A DNA stretch of 37,011 bases from Chara braunii (GCA_003427395.1 BFEA01000302.1:1370525-1407535), one strand, 5' to 3'; shown: positions 10,612-20,861, numbered from the stretch's first letter. Translations and numbers: made by a program. The notes: a model not told the origin generated them from the sequence alone.

Positions 10612-11455
10612 TAAGTCGGTCGTGAACCGCACGAGTTCCTCAATGTCTGCGCCGACACGAGACATATGGGTGGACTCGACAGTGATCGGCGAAGGGACTT
10701 GGGATGTCAAGGGGGTATCCGCAGGCTGACGGGTGGATGTGGAGATGGGAGCCGCGAAGATGGAGGAAGGGTCAGGGAGATCAGGCTCCAATGAGATGAG
10801 CTTGACCTCAAGACAGAGTGGATCGTAGCGAAGAAGATCCATGACGTTCATTGAGTAGAACGTGATGTGCTCCTGTCGTATGAAGTGAGCAAACTGACGA
10901 GGAGAAGTGAAGGTGATGTCTGGGTGGGACCCAGATGGACGAGGGTCCTATGGAGGTAGGTCTGGATGGGTATCGCCCGTGGTTCCAATGAAGAGGACTC
11001 GATGGGTTTGACCACACTTCGTTTTGAGAACGAGTGTCTCAGTCGCCCATTCGGCCTCTGTGTAAGGGAACCGGCGAGACCAGGGGGTGCCAATGATAAA
11101 GTCATACCTAGTCTCCAGCACGTCGAAGTATGTGGAGGAATGGTAGCGCCAAAGCGCCTCGGTACTATCCGATGGCTAGAGGGTGAGGGAGAAGTGGAGA
11201 TTAGGAACCGTCTGATCGAAGAAGCGCTGCATTATCTCCGAGGGTAATGGAGATATGAGAGCTAGACCCTGAGGTAGCTAGGCGAGCTTCCTCGACCACT
11301 CGAGGATGAACGAAATCTCCCTGCGAGCTAGAGTCCCATAAAGTGTGGTACACCCTTGTAAATGTTCCTAGGCGAATAGAAATAATGGGGAGGGTGCGAT
11401 CAGGGTCAGAGAGTAGAGCGAGAAGACGACGCAGGATATTTACGTGTCTCGTGAG
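10612..11455 (-). pseudogene. Retropepsin-like protease region
   Basis: The active-site motif is seen as TLWDSSSQGDFVHPRVV, in the place of the usual D-S/T-G-A; the Asp codon is at 11333-11335, and the Gly of DSG is Ser. Further on, DVLETRYDFIIGTPW is the conserved second block of chromoviral proteases. A frame change near 11226 lies between the blocks. Stops are at 11176-11178 and 10948-10950. A variable linker follows toward RT. The gag frame runs into this region through a TGA at 11456-11458. Confidence 0.75.
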
Positions 11456-12793
11456 TCACTCCTGGCGAGCCTGAAGGATGCTCAAATCCAGGAGAGATGA
11501 CACAACGTCATCGTGGATCGCCAGTTGGGCACTACAATGAGTTGTGTGAATGGCGCGACGCGTCGGAAGTGTCGGAGGGGAAGGATTAGATGCGGCGATC
11601 TGCTGAGGGCCAGACGGTACCTCGACAGACGAAGGGGCAGAGGGAACTGCGTCTGTCGTGTCCCGAGGATCCTCTGGGTGAGTAGCCAAAGGGGCAAACC
11701 GTGACTCGGTGGTCGGGAAGTCCGCTACGTGCGAGGCCTCAGCGTAGTGTCGATCGAGGGCAGCATGGTATGGACACCGTGAGGAGGTGTGTCCATCCTG
11801 GCGGCAACGAAGGCAGCCGCAACGGGCCTCGAGGGTGGCACGCTCCTCAAGGGATACAGCTCCGCGAGGAGGGACAAAACCCTACGGGAGATCGATCTGA
11901 GGAACCGTGGACGTGCGGGTGCCAGCCTGTGTAACCCGGCTGCGTGCACGACCCATAGCGGACATGGCCATCTGCAGACGCTCGCCCACTGGAACAGTGT
12001 TGTCATCCATGTGATACTGGATGACGTCTCGGAGCTCAATGTCCTCGGGGGCGTCCCCAAAGGTAGGGTCAAACTCTATCGAGGCATCCTCGCCGTACTC
12101 TAGAGAACTGTAGCGCCGAGAGAATGGCGCTCCAGGTCGAGCTGGTCGGCAAAAGCGGCCGGCGAAGGAGGATCGACCGCGCATGGTACCGCGTGACTGG
12201 GTGGCGGCGGCAGTGAATCGCGAGGAAGATGAGGCGTCGGAGAAGCGACTCCGCATTTTCTGGTAATGTCGAGCAGCCTCGTAGGCCTGCTATGAGGAGG
12301 CGGAGGTCTGTCACCAGAGCTCGATGCGGTAGTCAGTCGAGAGACTGACTACAAACCTGTTGGTCAAAAGGACCTCCGGTAGAAGTGCCTCATCGCAAAT
12401 GAGGCGGGCATCCTGAAACACTCTAATGTGACGCTCAAGATCGGCTGGTGCGGAGGACCCGCGCCACTGTGTCTGCGTGACCCGGTCTAAGACGTCAGTC
12501 GCGTCGTGGAGGATGCCGTAGCGGTCATGGAGGAACGCGGTGAAATCCGCAAGAGTGGGAGCCTCACCTGAGCGAGTACGATGGATATAATAGTTCTCTC
12601 ATGCGGAGAACGCGCTCCCTCGCAATTTAGTTGCGAGCGCGGAGCACCACAACTCCTGACCAGTGTTAGTCTGTGTCAGCGCACGTGTGGCAACCTGCAA
12701 CCAGTGCGACATACGCATAGTACCATCGAAGTCGGGTATCTCCGACAGACGCACAAGGGTGGGACCGCTGTGCTGACGACGAGGGGAAAGAGG
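11456..12793 (-). pseudogene. Gag: capsid-like region and CCHC zinc knuckle
   Basis: The capsid-like part opens with LSEIPDFDGTMRMSHWLQ, resembling the start of the retrotransposon gag domain, followed by ADFTAFLHDRYG and ADLERHIRVFQDARL. A single nucleocapsid knuckle fits CX2CX4HX4C exactly, CLRCRQDGHTSSRC, at 11774-11815. The part after it (to 11456) is Pro/Ser-rich. In-frame stops are at 12311-12313, 12290-12292, 11882-11884 and 11456-11458, plus one upstream of the YYIHRTRSGE segment. Gag would package element RNA in the cytoplasm. Confidence 0.8.
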
Positions 12794-13690
12794 TCAAGGG
12801 GCCTGCACTGCGGCGACAAATGTCGAGGCCGGTGCAGACGTGGAAGTGGTAGCAGGCTGAGAGACGGGGCTTCTGGTGGACGGTCCAACAGACGTGGAGG
12901 CAACAGCCGCAACCAACTGTGATGGAGTACCGAGGTAGTAGGGTAGAGGGGGCGGAGCCGGTCGAGGGAAACAAGCCGGCAAGACAGAGGTAGGAGGGGC
13001 GGTGTAAGAAGAAGAAGGGCGAGCAGCCTGTGAAGGGTGAGGCTGTCTCAGGGATAAAATCTCGCCTGGAGCTGCGCCACGTTGGCCTGTAGGGTAGCCG
13101 CCCGTTGGGTGCGCGAGGTCGGAGGTGGAGGGGGCGGAGAGAGTACCCTAGCAGGAGGAAGAACTCGAGGCCGCAGTGTCGCTACCAGTGCAGGAAGCTG
13201 GAAAGCAGCACCGGGGTGGGTAGATGAAACTGCCTAGCCAGATACCGGTATCTGGGCGACAGCACATGCGGCAATGGCCGAAGCGGCCGGGGTGGCTGGA
13301 GCGGTGGGGGCCAATGGATGTGCCGCAATAGATGGTATGGTCTGAGCGACTGCGGCACTCACCACTGCGGAGAGGGAGTGTTGGACCTGACCCGAGGAGG
13401 AGGATGAACTGCCACGTCTCCGTCCCTGGAGTCGTGGAGAGCCGGACTCCGAGCCTGTAGGGGATGGGGTATGAGAACGGTGGGGAGAGCGATGAGGAGA
13501 ACCCTTGAGGCGGTGAACTTCAAGGGCGAGCGCATTGAATTGCCTCTCCAGGGGTGCAAGCGCATCGAGTCACGCTTGTAGAGGTGCAAGGAGAGACGCA
13601 AGGACAGCGCGAAGGTCCGTGGGATTCACAAAGGGCTGACCCTGGACCGTCGGGTGGGTGGACGCGTGAGAGGTGGACGGCGTCGCGACG
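12794..13690 (-). pseudogene. Gag N-terminal low-complexity region
   Basis: On the minus strand this stretch encodes mostly Pro, Ala, Ser, Thr and Gln in the frame leading into the capsid-like part (for example PACFPRPAPPPLPYYLG). A possible short coiled coil (LQANVAQLQARF) lies in a neighbouring frame near 13055-13090, suggesting a frame change there. No start codon can be fixed. The plus-strand frames of the same DNA are shadows. Confidence 0.5.
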
Positions 13691-14185
13691 AGTTGCTTAG
13701 TTGTAGCCCTGTCGGTGGAGGAAGAGAGGTAGACAATGTAGGAGGTGCCGGGAAGGATAGATTGTGGTATGGGGACAGGGGACCACCGGTGAGAGGGAGG
13801 GGACCGCGAGAGCGAAGTGGGTAGTCGTGTGTCGGCTCGCCCCGTGACTAATGGGTCGCGCGTGAGATGGTGATGCGAATCCAGTCGAGGGGAGAGGAGT
13901 CGTTCGGGTCCAGGATGCCCGACCGGAGGAGGCGAGGGAGTAGGGGGGTTAGGAGAACCTTAAACCCTAGTAAAACCCTAAGAAAACCTTGACCGGGGTT
14001 CGGGTGGTTAGGGGAGGGTAGCGGCGACCTAATTAAGAAAAGAAAATAATAACCATGGAAGGGAGGGGGAGAGAAAATAAAATAAACAATGAAATTTCGA
14101 GATAAAAATAATTAAAAAAAAATAATAAAAATAAAGAAAGAAAGAAATAAGCAAAAGGTGAGAAGATAAATAATACTTATTTTTT
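13691..14185. other. Upstream flank of the chromovirus, no gene
   Basis: This lies on the 5' side of the minus-strand gypsy element and should hold its leader and 5' LTR, but no LTR border was found. At 13960-13990 there are two telomere-like units (aaaccctag, aaaaccctaag), an isolated short match and not an array. Composition then becomes very AT-rich. Confidence 0.35.
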
Positions 14186-14545
14186 TAGAATTTTTTGCAG
14201 CATTTTCCTACCCCAACGGGGTCACAAAGGTGCAAAGAGGAAGGAGGGACTAAGAGAAGCACACAGTTTTACAATGCCGCAAATGATAATTTTCAAAAAA
14301 ATAAATAAATAAATAAGTAGATGAGGGGGGTGAAGAGAAACTAAGTGTAAGTTTGTTTTTTTTCAAAAATTTTGATAGCATTTCGTTACCCCTATGGGGT
14401 CGAAGAGTGTCGTCAAGAAAGACTAAGTAAAATTAGAAAATTTTGCCAACACTTCGCTACCCCGAAGGGGTCAAAATGTGCTGAAAAGACTAAGTAAAAA
14501 AAAAAAAAAAAAATTTCGGCAGCACTTCGTAACCCCACGGGGTCA
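14186..14545. repeat. Four degenerate units with acccc-N-ggggt palindromes
   Basis: Four related blocks each read roughly aaattttggcagcacttcg, then a short palindrome, then aaaatgtgc. The palindromes lie at 14210-14222, 14388-14400, 14459-14471 and 14532-14543 (acccc, 2-3 bases, ggggt). Spacing is irregular (about 178, 71 and 73 bp). The cggcag-cacttc box recurs in the array at 36001-36560. The block sits immediately upstream of the gypsy gag, so it may be part of that element's leader or LTR. Confidence 0.7.
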
Positions 14546-15044
14546 AAATGTGTGCCGAAAGCAAGAATGACTAACTCCTAATCAGATTTGAGGGTGCCGC
14601 AAAGAAATTCGGATTTTTAGAAAAAAAAAAAAATAAAATGAAATAAATTAGAAAATGAGAAAAGAAGGTGGGAAATAAGATAATTCAAAATTTTGGAAAA
14701 AGGAGGAAATATAAATCAAAAGAAAGATAAAAAAAAGAAAAACAGAAAATTTTCGAAGTTGGTGGGGAAGGGGGATGAAAAAGTAAAAAGAAAAGAGAGA
14801 AATAGGTGAGAAAGAGAAAAAGGGTGACGGGGGAGATAGGGGAAATGATGGGGTTGTTGTTAGGGGGGGGAAGAGGGAGAGGAGGGTGGTAGAATGGGAG
14901 AGAAGGATACAGAAAAGGTGGAGAGGAGTAGATGAGATTAGTAGAAGATGGCGAGTGGGGAGGAGAGGAGAAAAAAAGGTTGTGGAAGATGGGTGAAGAG
15001 GGAGGTAGGAGGAGAGAAAAAGGTTGTGGACGATGAGCGAAGCG
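14546..15044. repeat. Purine-rich tract
   Basis: The plus strand is almost only A and G for about 400 bp (14600-15030). The segment aggagagaaaaaggttgtgg is repeated with small changes near 14962 and 15009. Long minus-strand frames here are artefacts of this composition. No gene is seen. Confidence 0.7.
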
Positions 15045-15360
15045 GGGTGTTGATCCATTCGTCATTGATTGGTGGACGTCCTTCTGTGGTGATGGATACC
15101 CCCAGAGTTTCTTACTGGGGCCTCTAAAGGCATCCATGTAATGCATGGTGATTCTGGAGGGCGTCCCCCTTGATAGTGAATTCACCATCCTTGTGTCTTG
15201 AACCCCCAGTTGACCGTCATGTCGAAAACCTTAGCAAACTTTTCGATCTTTTGTTGGATTTCCTCCATGTTGCAGTGTGTGGTCTCTACCATTATTGTGA
15301 GATTATCCGCAAACAGGGAGCACACCGGGATTGCGTCCTCCGGAATACGTGGTAGATTCT
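15045..15360 (-). pseudogene. LINE reverse transcriptase fragment
   Basis: The minus-strand remnant matches the RT palm to thumb of the 20862-25480 LINE by eye: LFADNLTIMVETTHCNMEEI corresponds to MFADDLTIIMEASKANIEEI there. The second Asp of the FADD box is Asn here. Then come VNWGFKTQGW, an in-frame TGA (15182-15184), and MPLEAP. A frameshift follows, then GVSITTEGRPPINDEW. It is cut on both sides: by the composite retroposon on the right and by the purine-rich tract on the left. Confidence 0.75.
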
Positions 15361-16290
15361 CCAGGGTCAATAGATACAGTTCATGATTCACGACTTAGGG
15401 TTGGCTTTACTCCTAGTACGTAGCTTAGGGTTGAGGCTGGCATAGCAGTTCCTTAGTACGGGATGTCAGGCGTGTCAGGAGATACTTCACCTTACCGTGG
15501 GGCCGGAACGGGCTCCAGGGATATACAAAGGAAAAAAGGATCCCCAACTCTCTCTGCCATCAACACAATAGAACACTGTAGTAACACAACATGAGGATAA
15601 GAGGGATGTAGTCCATAACTCATGACTCAGGGTTGGCTATCCTCCTAGTACGTAGCATAGGGTTGAGGCTGGCATAGCAGTTCCGTAGTACGGGATGTCG
15701 GGGTTGTTAGGAGATACTGCACCTTACCGCGGGGCCCGAACGGGCTCCAGGGACACACGAGGGAACGGAGGATTCCTAGCTCTCTATCATCACTACACAA
15801 CTGTGCTAGATGGGAGTCACTGTGCACCCTCATGAAGACCTGTAGTAGCATGTTCATACCTAGCTCCCAAAGTCCCCGTGCAATCGGGCTTGCACGACGT
15901 CTGCTTCAACCGGGGCTGAGCAGGGGGTAGGGGTCTCTGCTTAGCCCGGGTGCCTGCAACCGTTGTCTGGTCAGGTCCCCGCCAAGATGGTAATGGGTGA
16001 TGGTCCTAGGTGGTTCACATTAAGGTAGGAAAGTGGGGGTGGGGGTGCGCCAGGGCAAAAAGATGAGAGGAAGGTTTGGTGGGGTCCACAGAGGGGTTCA
16101 TCTGGACACCCGAGTGGCCGAGTATTGTGGATGACTGCCATCTGTCTGGTATCCCACCTCTACAATAACCTGGGCTTCGTTAAGGGGCAAAAAAAAAAAA
16201 ACAAAAAAAAAAAGAGTTAAACCGCTAGTACTTCCAAGGCATTTTTCTCCGACCCTGGAAAAGCCCTGCGCGCCAAAAAAAATGGAGCCG
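15361..16290 (+). mobile_element. Composite A-tailed retroposon, copy 1
   Basis: Two tandem 5' monomers of about 232 bp (registered on ttggct at 15401 and 15633) begin with gggttggct and contain tagtacg, gcatagcagttcc and ccgcggggcc. They are followed by a unique body (from about 15860: agctcccaaagtccccgtgc, tgggtgatggtcct) and end at cctctacaataacctgggctt plus an interrupted A-run (16189-16213). About 77 bp that also follows the A-run of copy 2 comes next. There is no credible ORF. The A-tail implies retroposition, probably by a LINE; class (SINE-like, or a non-autonomous LINE derivative) is unresolved. Confidence 0.65.
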
Positions 16291-16399
16291 CCATGTTCAC
16301 GACTTAGGGTTGACTTTCCTCCTAGTACGTAGCTTAGGGTTGAGGCTGGCATACCAGTTCCTTAGTACGGTATGTCAGGGGTGTCAGGAGATACTGAAC

Positions 16400-16513
16400 C
16401 TTACCGCGGGGCCGGAACAGACTCTAGGGATATACAAGGGAACGAAGGATCCCCAACTTACCGCGGGGCCGGAACAGACTCTAGGGATATACAAGGGAAC
16501 AAAGGATCCCCAA
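16400..16513. repeat. 57-bp tandem duplication
   Basis: 16400-16456 and 16457-16513 are identical except for one base (gaacgaagg versus gaacaaagg). Being 19 codons long, it also creates a repeated but meaningless peptide. It is a recent local duplication inside the first monomer. Confidence 0.9.
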
Positions 16514-16844
16514 CTCTCTTTACCAGCAACACAATTGAACACCGTAGTAACACAGCATGAGGATAAGAGATGCAGTTTATAGCTCATGACTCAGGGTTGG
16601 TTATCCTCCTGGTACGTAGTATAGGGTTGAGGCTGGCATAGCAGTTCCTTAGTACAAGATGTCTGGGGTGTCAGGAGATACTGCACCTTTTTTTTTTTCT
16701 TTTTTTTTCCGCGGGGCCAGAACGGGCTCCAAGGACACACGAGGGAACGGAGGATTCCCAGCTCTCTATCATCACCATACAATTGTGCTAGATGGGATTC
16801 ACTATGCACCCTCGTGAAGACCTGTAGTAGCATGTTTATACCTA

Positions 16845-16879
16845 CCGTCTTCCCCCGAACATAACGCATATGCGTTGTA
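16845..16879 (+). repeat. Left terminal inverted repeat
   Basis: 35 bp; its reverse complement matches 18149-18183 at 34 of 35 positions. The inner half contains the palindrome cgcatatgcg. Related motifs recur just inside (about 16947-16962 and 16976-16996). Confidence 0.92.
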
Positions 16880-17134
16880 TTCAAGTTTTCCAAAAAATGG
16901 GTTTTTGGGAAGTTCGACCCTGTTATTCAATACAAGGGCACTTCAAATATAACACATATGCGTTCGATTTGAATAATATGCATATGCATTATATAATTAT
17001 ATTTGAATTTCACAAAGAGAAAATTGTTGTATTCGAATATATATATTTTTTCCCGAAAGTCAACGCCTGCGCTGTTCTTGCCCTTGTGAACGAGACAGGC
17101 CCGTGCAGACCCGTAATCACAGATCACTACCCGT

Positions 17135-17135
<1 letters not shown>

Positions 17136-17212
<77 letters not shown>
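17136..17212. repeat. Compound (CT)n(TG)6 microsatellite
   Basis: A CT dinucleotide run from 17136 to 17200 passes directly into TG units to 17212. Confidence 0.97.
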
Positions 17213-17268
17213 CCCCCTATGCTCTTCTTCAGGCAAGAAACTGCCCTCCAGGTCACTGACACCTGCTG

Positions 17269-17273
<5 letters not shown>

Positions 17274-17344
<71 letters not shown>
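17274..17344. repeat. (CT)n microsatellite, left side of gap
   Basis: Pure CT run to the first N. Frames open through it (LSLSL or RERER) are artefacts. Confidence 0.97.
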
Positions 17345-17644
17345 NNNNNNNNNNNNNNNNNNNNNNNNNNNNNNNNNNNNNNNNNNNNNNNNNNNNNNNN
17401 NNNNNNNNNNNNNNNNNNNNNNNNNNNNNNNNNNNNNNNNNNNNNNNNNNNNNNNNNNNNNNNNNNNNNNNNNNNNNNNNNNNNNNNNNNNNNNNNNNNN
17501 NNNNNNNNNNNNNNNNNNNNNNNNNNNNNNNNNNNNNNNNNNNNNNNNNNNNNNNNNNNNNNNNNNNNNNNNNNNNNNNNNNNNNNNNNNNNNNNNNNNN
17601 NNNNNNNNNNNNNNNNNNNNNNNNNNNNNNNNNNNNNNNNNNNN
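17345..17644. other. Assembly gap, 300 N
   Basis: Exactly 300 N, probably a placeholder length. Both sides are (CT)n in the same phase and strand, so the repeat may simply be longer than could be assembled. Extra unique sequence of the inverted-repeat element could be hidden here. Confidence 0.99.

Positions 17645-17722
<78 letters not shown>
17645..17722. repeat. (TC)n microsatellite, right side of gap
   Basis: Continuation of the CT/TC tract after the gap, ending at 17722. Confidence 0.97.
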
Positions 17723-17727
<5 letters not shown>

Positions 17728-18089
17728 GCGCGAAGGCGATTCTGACAACCAATAAAGTGGTGCGGCCAAGAAAGTGAAAAAATAAGAAAGCCACTCACCA
17801 AGGTCTCGCTGCACTACCGTGGTCACCGAGACAAAAAAGAAAGGGGATGTATTTGTTCACGGTCTAGTGAAAGATTCATTCGCATTTTGCACATTTGCTG
17901 AGTGGAGCAAGGGCCCAAGTAGGGGAAAGGAATGAAACTCAACCTAGAACATGGAAAGGTACATCGCTACTTTACTTTTACCTTTTTGCCAAGACTCTGA
18001 GAGTCCGAGGCCCCCAGTCGTGGTCCAGAATTGAGCCTACTCAGCCTGGACCCGATCCCCTTGTGTAGGCAAAGTTGGTCTCGTTCACT

Positions 18090-18172
18090 CGAACATAACA
18101 CATATACCTTGTAAATGAATACAACGCACGGTATGTGTTGTATTCATTTACAACGCATATGCCTTATGTTCG
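18090..18172. repeat. Long imperfect palindrome at the right end of the TIR element
   Basis: 36-nt arms (18090-18125 and 18137-18172) pair with about 31 matches around an 11-nt loop. The outer part of the right arm overlaps the terminal repeat, so this end carries a second, inverted terminus-like copy. It may be a half-duplicated end or a nested solo end. Confidence 0.8.
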
Positions 18173-18183
18173 GGGGAAGACGG
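18149..18183 (-). repeat. Right terminal inverted repeat
   Basis: Ends in ttcgggggaagacgg followed by the TA duplication; pairs with 16845-16879. Confidence 0.92.
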
Positions 18184-18527
18184 TAGCTCCCAAAGTCCCC
18201 GTGCAATCAGGCTCGACGTCTGCTTCAATCGGGGCTAAGTAGGGGGTAGGGGTCTTTGCTTAGCTCGGGCGCCTGCAACCACTGTCTGGTCATTCTCCGC
18301 CAAGAGGGTAATGGGTGATGGTCCTGGGTGGTTAACACTAGGGTAGGACAAGGGGGGTGGGGCTGCGCCAAGGCAAAAAGATGAGAGGAAGGGTTCGTGT
18401 GGTCTTCAAAGGGGTTCAACTGGACAACCGAGTGGCCGAGTACTGTGGGTGACCGCCATTTGTCTAGTATCCCACCTCTACAACAACTTGGGCTTCTTTA
18501 AGGGGCAAAAAAAAAAAAAAAAAAAAA

Positions 18528-18830
18528 GTTAAACCACCAGTATTTCCGAGGCACTCTTCTCCAACCCTGGAAAAGCCCTGTGCGCCAAAAAATATGGAGC
18601 CACTTCAACCTCCTTTTGGTTGGCGCTGTCAGCCATTTTGCTCTGGAGGCTAAGCCCGAAACGTTGTGGCGCGTTAATGTGTAGACTAAGTGCCCGCGAC
18701 CGATGTATGGGCCAAGTACTGGTGGTTTGATCACTTACCTGGCCCAAAACGTGTAGGCTAAGTGCCTGCGGGGAGGCTGCGGCCGGTGTATGGGCCACGT
18801 ATTGGTGGTTTGATCACTGGCGGGGCCTGG
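18528..18830. repeat. Post-tail repeat module with tandem units
   Basis: The first ~75 bp (ttaaaccaccagtatttcc ... ccctggaaaagccctg) match the segment following the A-run of composite copy 1 (16214-16290), so the element may continue past its A-run. Then two direct repeats begin with gtgtag-ctaagtgcc at 18679 and 18751 and end with gtatgggcca-gta-tggtggtttgatcac; the second has a 12-bp insert. Related tggtggttt modules occur near 32020 and 32870. No gene is seen. Confidence 0.6.
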
Positions 18831-19570
18831 AAAGCAGATGAACAGCCTAGTCAGCTCTAGAGAACTGGTGTTAGAGGTTTGCCATCCTTTCATCATAATA
18901 AAAGAGAGAACCAGTGTTGGCCCGGGGTCTTGGTGCAAGAAGCGATCTGGATATTGTTGAGGCAATATGATGGAAGCGTGATCAATCTCCTCCTCGCCTT
19001 CCATGAAGAAAGGACGAGTCAAGCTCCAAAACAAGAGTTGAAGAGGAGACGCACAAAGTAGTAGGCGTGTTGACTGCAGAAGCCAGCCGGTCACGGAGTT
19101 AGGAGATCCGTGACATAACCCGATACGACTTCAATGATAATGGTGAACACCATCAACACCAAAGCGGCACAAAGACACAGCAGTGCACACATCCGCACTT
19201 GGCCACAAAGGTGATTAAGAGCGTGCGGCCAAAGAACAACTTGCTATACGACCTGCTGAGAGGTTATCCTGCAGACTGCCAACAGGAAACGAAAAATCTC
19301 ATTGTCATTATCAAGACAAGCAGCCACGGCCAACCTGTTCCTGGCAGCTGACGATGGGGCAAACTACGAACATACACTGAACTTGGTCAAGACAACAGTC
19401 GCAGGAGTGGGCGACAACTCTAACTTGCCATCAATAAATTTGTTCGAAGACAGCCTCTATAGGTTGGACCTGGTGGAGGAGGAGATGAAAATTGCATCTC
19501 TCTCCCACGAGATTGGAACTAATGATCGGGCCTGGCAGAACCTTCATGCATCTACCTGCTACCACTCTCG
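18831..19570. other. Unassigned DNA with an unrecognised open frame
   Basis: A plus-strand frame is open from 19302 to 19715 (about 137 codons) with mixed, globular-looking composition, but I recognise no domain, and its last part is out of frame with the LINE remnant that follows. A perfect 8-bp inverted repeat (gtcacgga / tccgtgac) lies at 19090-19114. It could be the upstream part of the plus-strand LINE. Confidence 0.3.
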
Positions 19571-20861
19571 GCGATGCCTACAAACAACTATTGGAAGCTC
19601 ATTATCCATCAAGTACACATCAAAGATACTTGGAGTAGTGAGAATAGAGACTGGTTTCATCCTTCGGTTCTCCAAGGGCGTCTGCGATATTGTCATCACC
19701 AGAAGGAAGCCCTGAAACAGATAATTGATGTAGTTCCTTTATAATGGGTCAGAATTCTTCGGAAAGGGCCTAAGCTCTTCTCCAATGATTGGGTGACCAT
19801 CATGGCACAACCGGGGATAGTGAGGAATATAATTGAGGTCATCAATGAACGAGACATCCTCTTGTCTATTCTTGATTTGGAAGCAGATGGATTCCTCAAG
19901 CCCAGGTCACAAGAGCACACTCGGTGGTTCAAGGTGGACCAACTGTTTCGAATCAAGGTTCTCAAGATTAAAGATAGATGGCTAGCCCTTAAACCAGACA
20001 CACCCGTTTCTCACTTACCTTTTGACGCGAAAAATTGGACCTAGTCTAGTTGAGGTTGAAGGGGGAGTTCCTACTCTAGGTCGCTTCACACACTATCAGT
20101 TAAATCTACCCACATAATGCTTTGTCCTAAGGTGAACATAAATGACCGAATAGAAGCCCGATGGATGAGACATTTAAATGTAAGTAAAAAATAGTTATAA
20201 TCAATTAATTGGTTTCACTCCATTCAATCTCGACCAGCTAAGGTAGCATCTCTGCAGTGGCAAATTGCCCACCGTTGCCTCCCCACAAATGATTGGATTA
20301 TTGATAGAACTTCACTAGAACAAAAAAAAATAGCTCAACCTTGGTGCAAATTTCATAAATCAACCTTATACCGGAAACATTAGAGCATATTTTTTTCCAA
20401 TACCCAGGATCAATTTGGTTTTGGCATTGGCGGGACATGATTTTGAATGAATTGGAAATGTCTCTCCCCTGACCCTTGGATTGGAAGACATTTCTCTTGG
20501 AAACCCAGAATCTCGACCAGGAGGATTAATTTATATTAAACTTGTTCACAATTGGAAGGAGAGCAATCATTTGGGCAATATGGACATGGAGGTGTACCTA
20601 TGAAATGGAAGGTGCACGTTTGGATGGCGCCCGAAATTTACTGGAACTATTAAGCAACATATTCAAATAGAGATAACTACCAAATGGGAAATTCCAAAGG
20701 AAAAAATACAATATCTGATATTGAAGAAAAATCTCATGCAACATATTGGGTTTCAAAATGGATTACCTCTTGGTCTTCAATGATTGGAGTGAAGTTGACC
20801 CCGCTATACCATTAAGGCCTCTGACGGACTTCCCTATTTAAAAAAAAAAAAAAAAAAAAAA
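19571..20861 (+). pseudogene. LINE ORF 3' half, plus-strand copy with A-tail
   Basis: Frames on the plus strand give KEALKQIIDVVPL, a stop, then WVRILRKGPKLF, and next a linker with FRIKVLKIKDRW. The zf-RVT region follows (SLQWQIAHRCLPTNDWI, PWCK), and the C-terminal tail DYLLVFNDWSEVDPAIPLRP ends LTDFPI-stop. The tail shape DYxLxFxDW...PLRPxxDFP is shared with copies 1 and 2. The stop is followed almost at once by A22 (20840-20861). Several stops and shifts (for example near 19742 and 20050-20330) make it dead; the 5' end is truncated or unrecognised. Confidence 0.75.

Larger units (their letters stand above)
7330..13690 (-). mobile_element. Ty3/gypsy chromovirus, degenerate
   Basis: Read from right to left it shows gag (Pro-rich N-terminus, capsid-like region, CCHC knuckle), protease, RT, RNase H, integrase and a C-terminal chromodomain. 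This order and the chromodomain define the chromovirus branch of Ty3/gypsy (Metaviridae-type retrotransposons, not infectious). Gag and pol share nearly one reading frame, as in many single-ORF chromoviruses. I count about 13 in-frame stops and 2 frameshifts (near 7930 and near 11226). Terminal LTRs and the primer-binding site were not identified. The element is inactive as it stands. Confidence 0.9.
16845..18183. mobile_element. TIR DNA transposon, non-autonomous, TA target site
   Basis: The element has 35-bp terminal inverted repeats (16845-16879 and 18149-18183) with one mismatch, starting ccgtcttcccccgaacataa, and is flanked by TA on both sides (16843-16844 and 18184-18185). The empty site in the two sister retroposons reads cctagc, so the TA is a duplicated target within palindromic CTAG. 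About 1,039 bp are sequenced; the rest is a 300-N gap inside (CT)n. No transposase ORF is visible. A TA duplication points to the Tc1/mariner-Stowaway type, but the terminal sequence is not the Stowaway consensus I know. Subterminal copies of ataacgcatatgcgtt-like motifs resemble transposase-binding repeats. Confidence 0.85.
16291..18527 (+). mobile_element. Composite A-tailed retroposon, copy 2, interrupted
   Basis: Same structure as copy 1: two monomers (ttgact at 16310, ttggtt at 16597), unique body and an A21 tail at 18507-18527. The first monomer carries a 57-bp tandem duplication. The body is split after atacct-a at 16844 and resumes with gctcccaaagtcc at 18186: a 1,339-bp inverted-repeat element is inserted there. 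Copies 1 and 3 give the uninterrupted site. Confidence 0.75.

Noticed and set aside
13955-13990. Telomere-like aaaccctag units
   Set aside because: Only two imperfect units; not a telomeric array.
6600-14200. LTRs of the gypsy element
   Set aside because: No matching pair of long direct repeats was found by eye on the two sides of gag-pol, so none is called. A self-alignment would decide.
14648-15188. Minus-strand ORFs rich in Phe, Ser, Leu and Pro resembling a membrane protein
   Set aside because: Same artefact: complement of a purine-rich tract.
16927-17826. Long open frames of RERERE or SLSLSL across the gap
   Set aside because: They consist of (CT)n/(GA)n and N; not coding.
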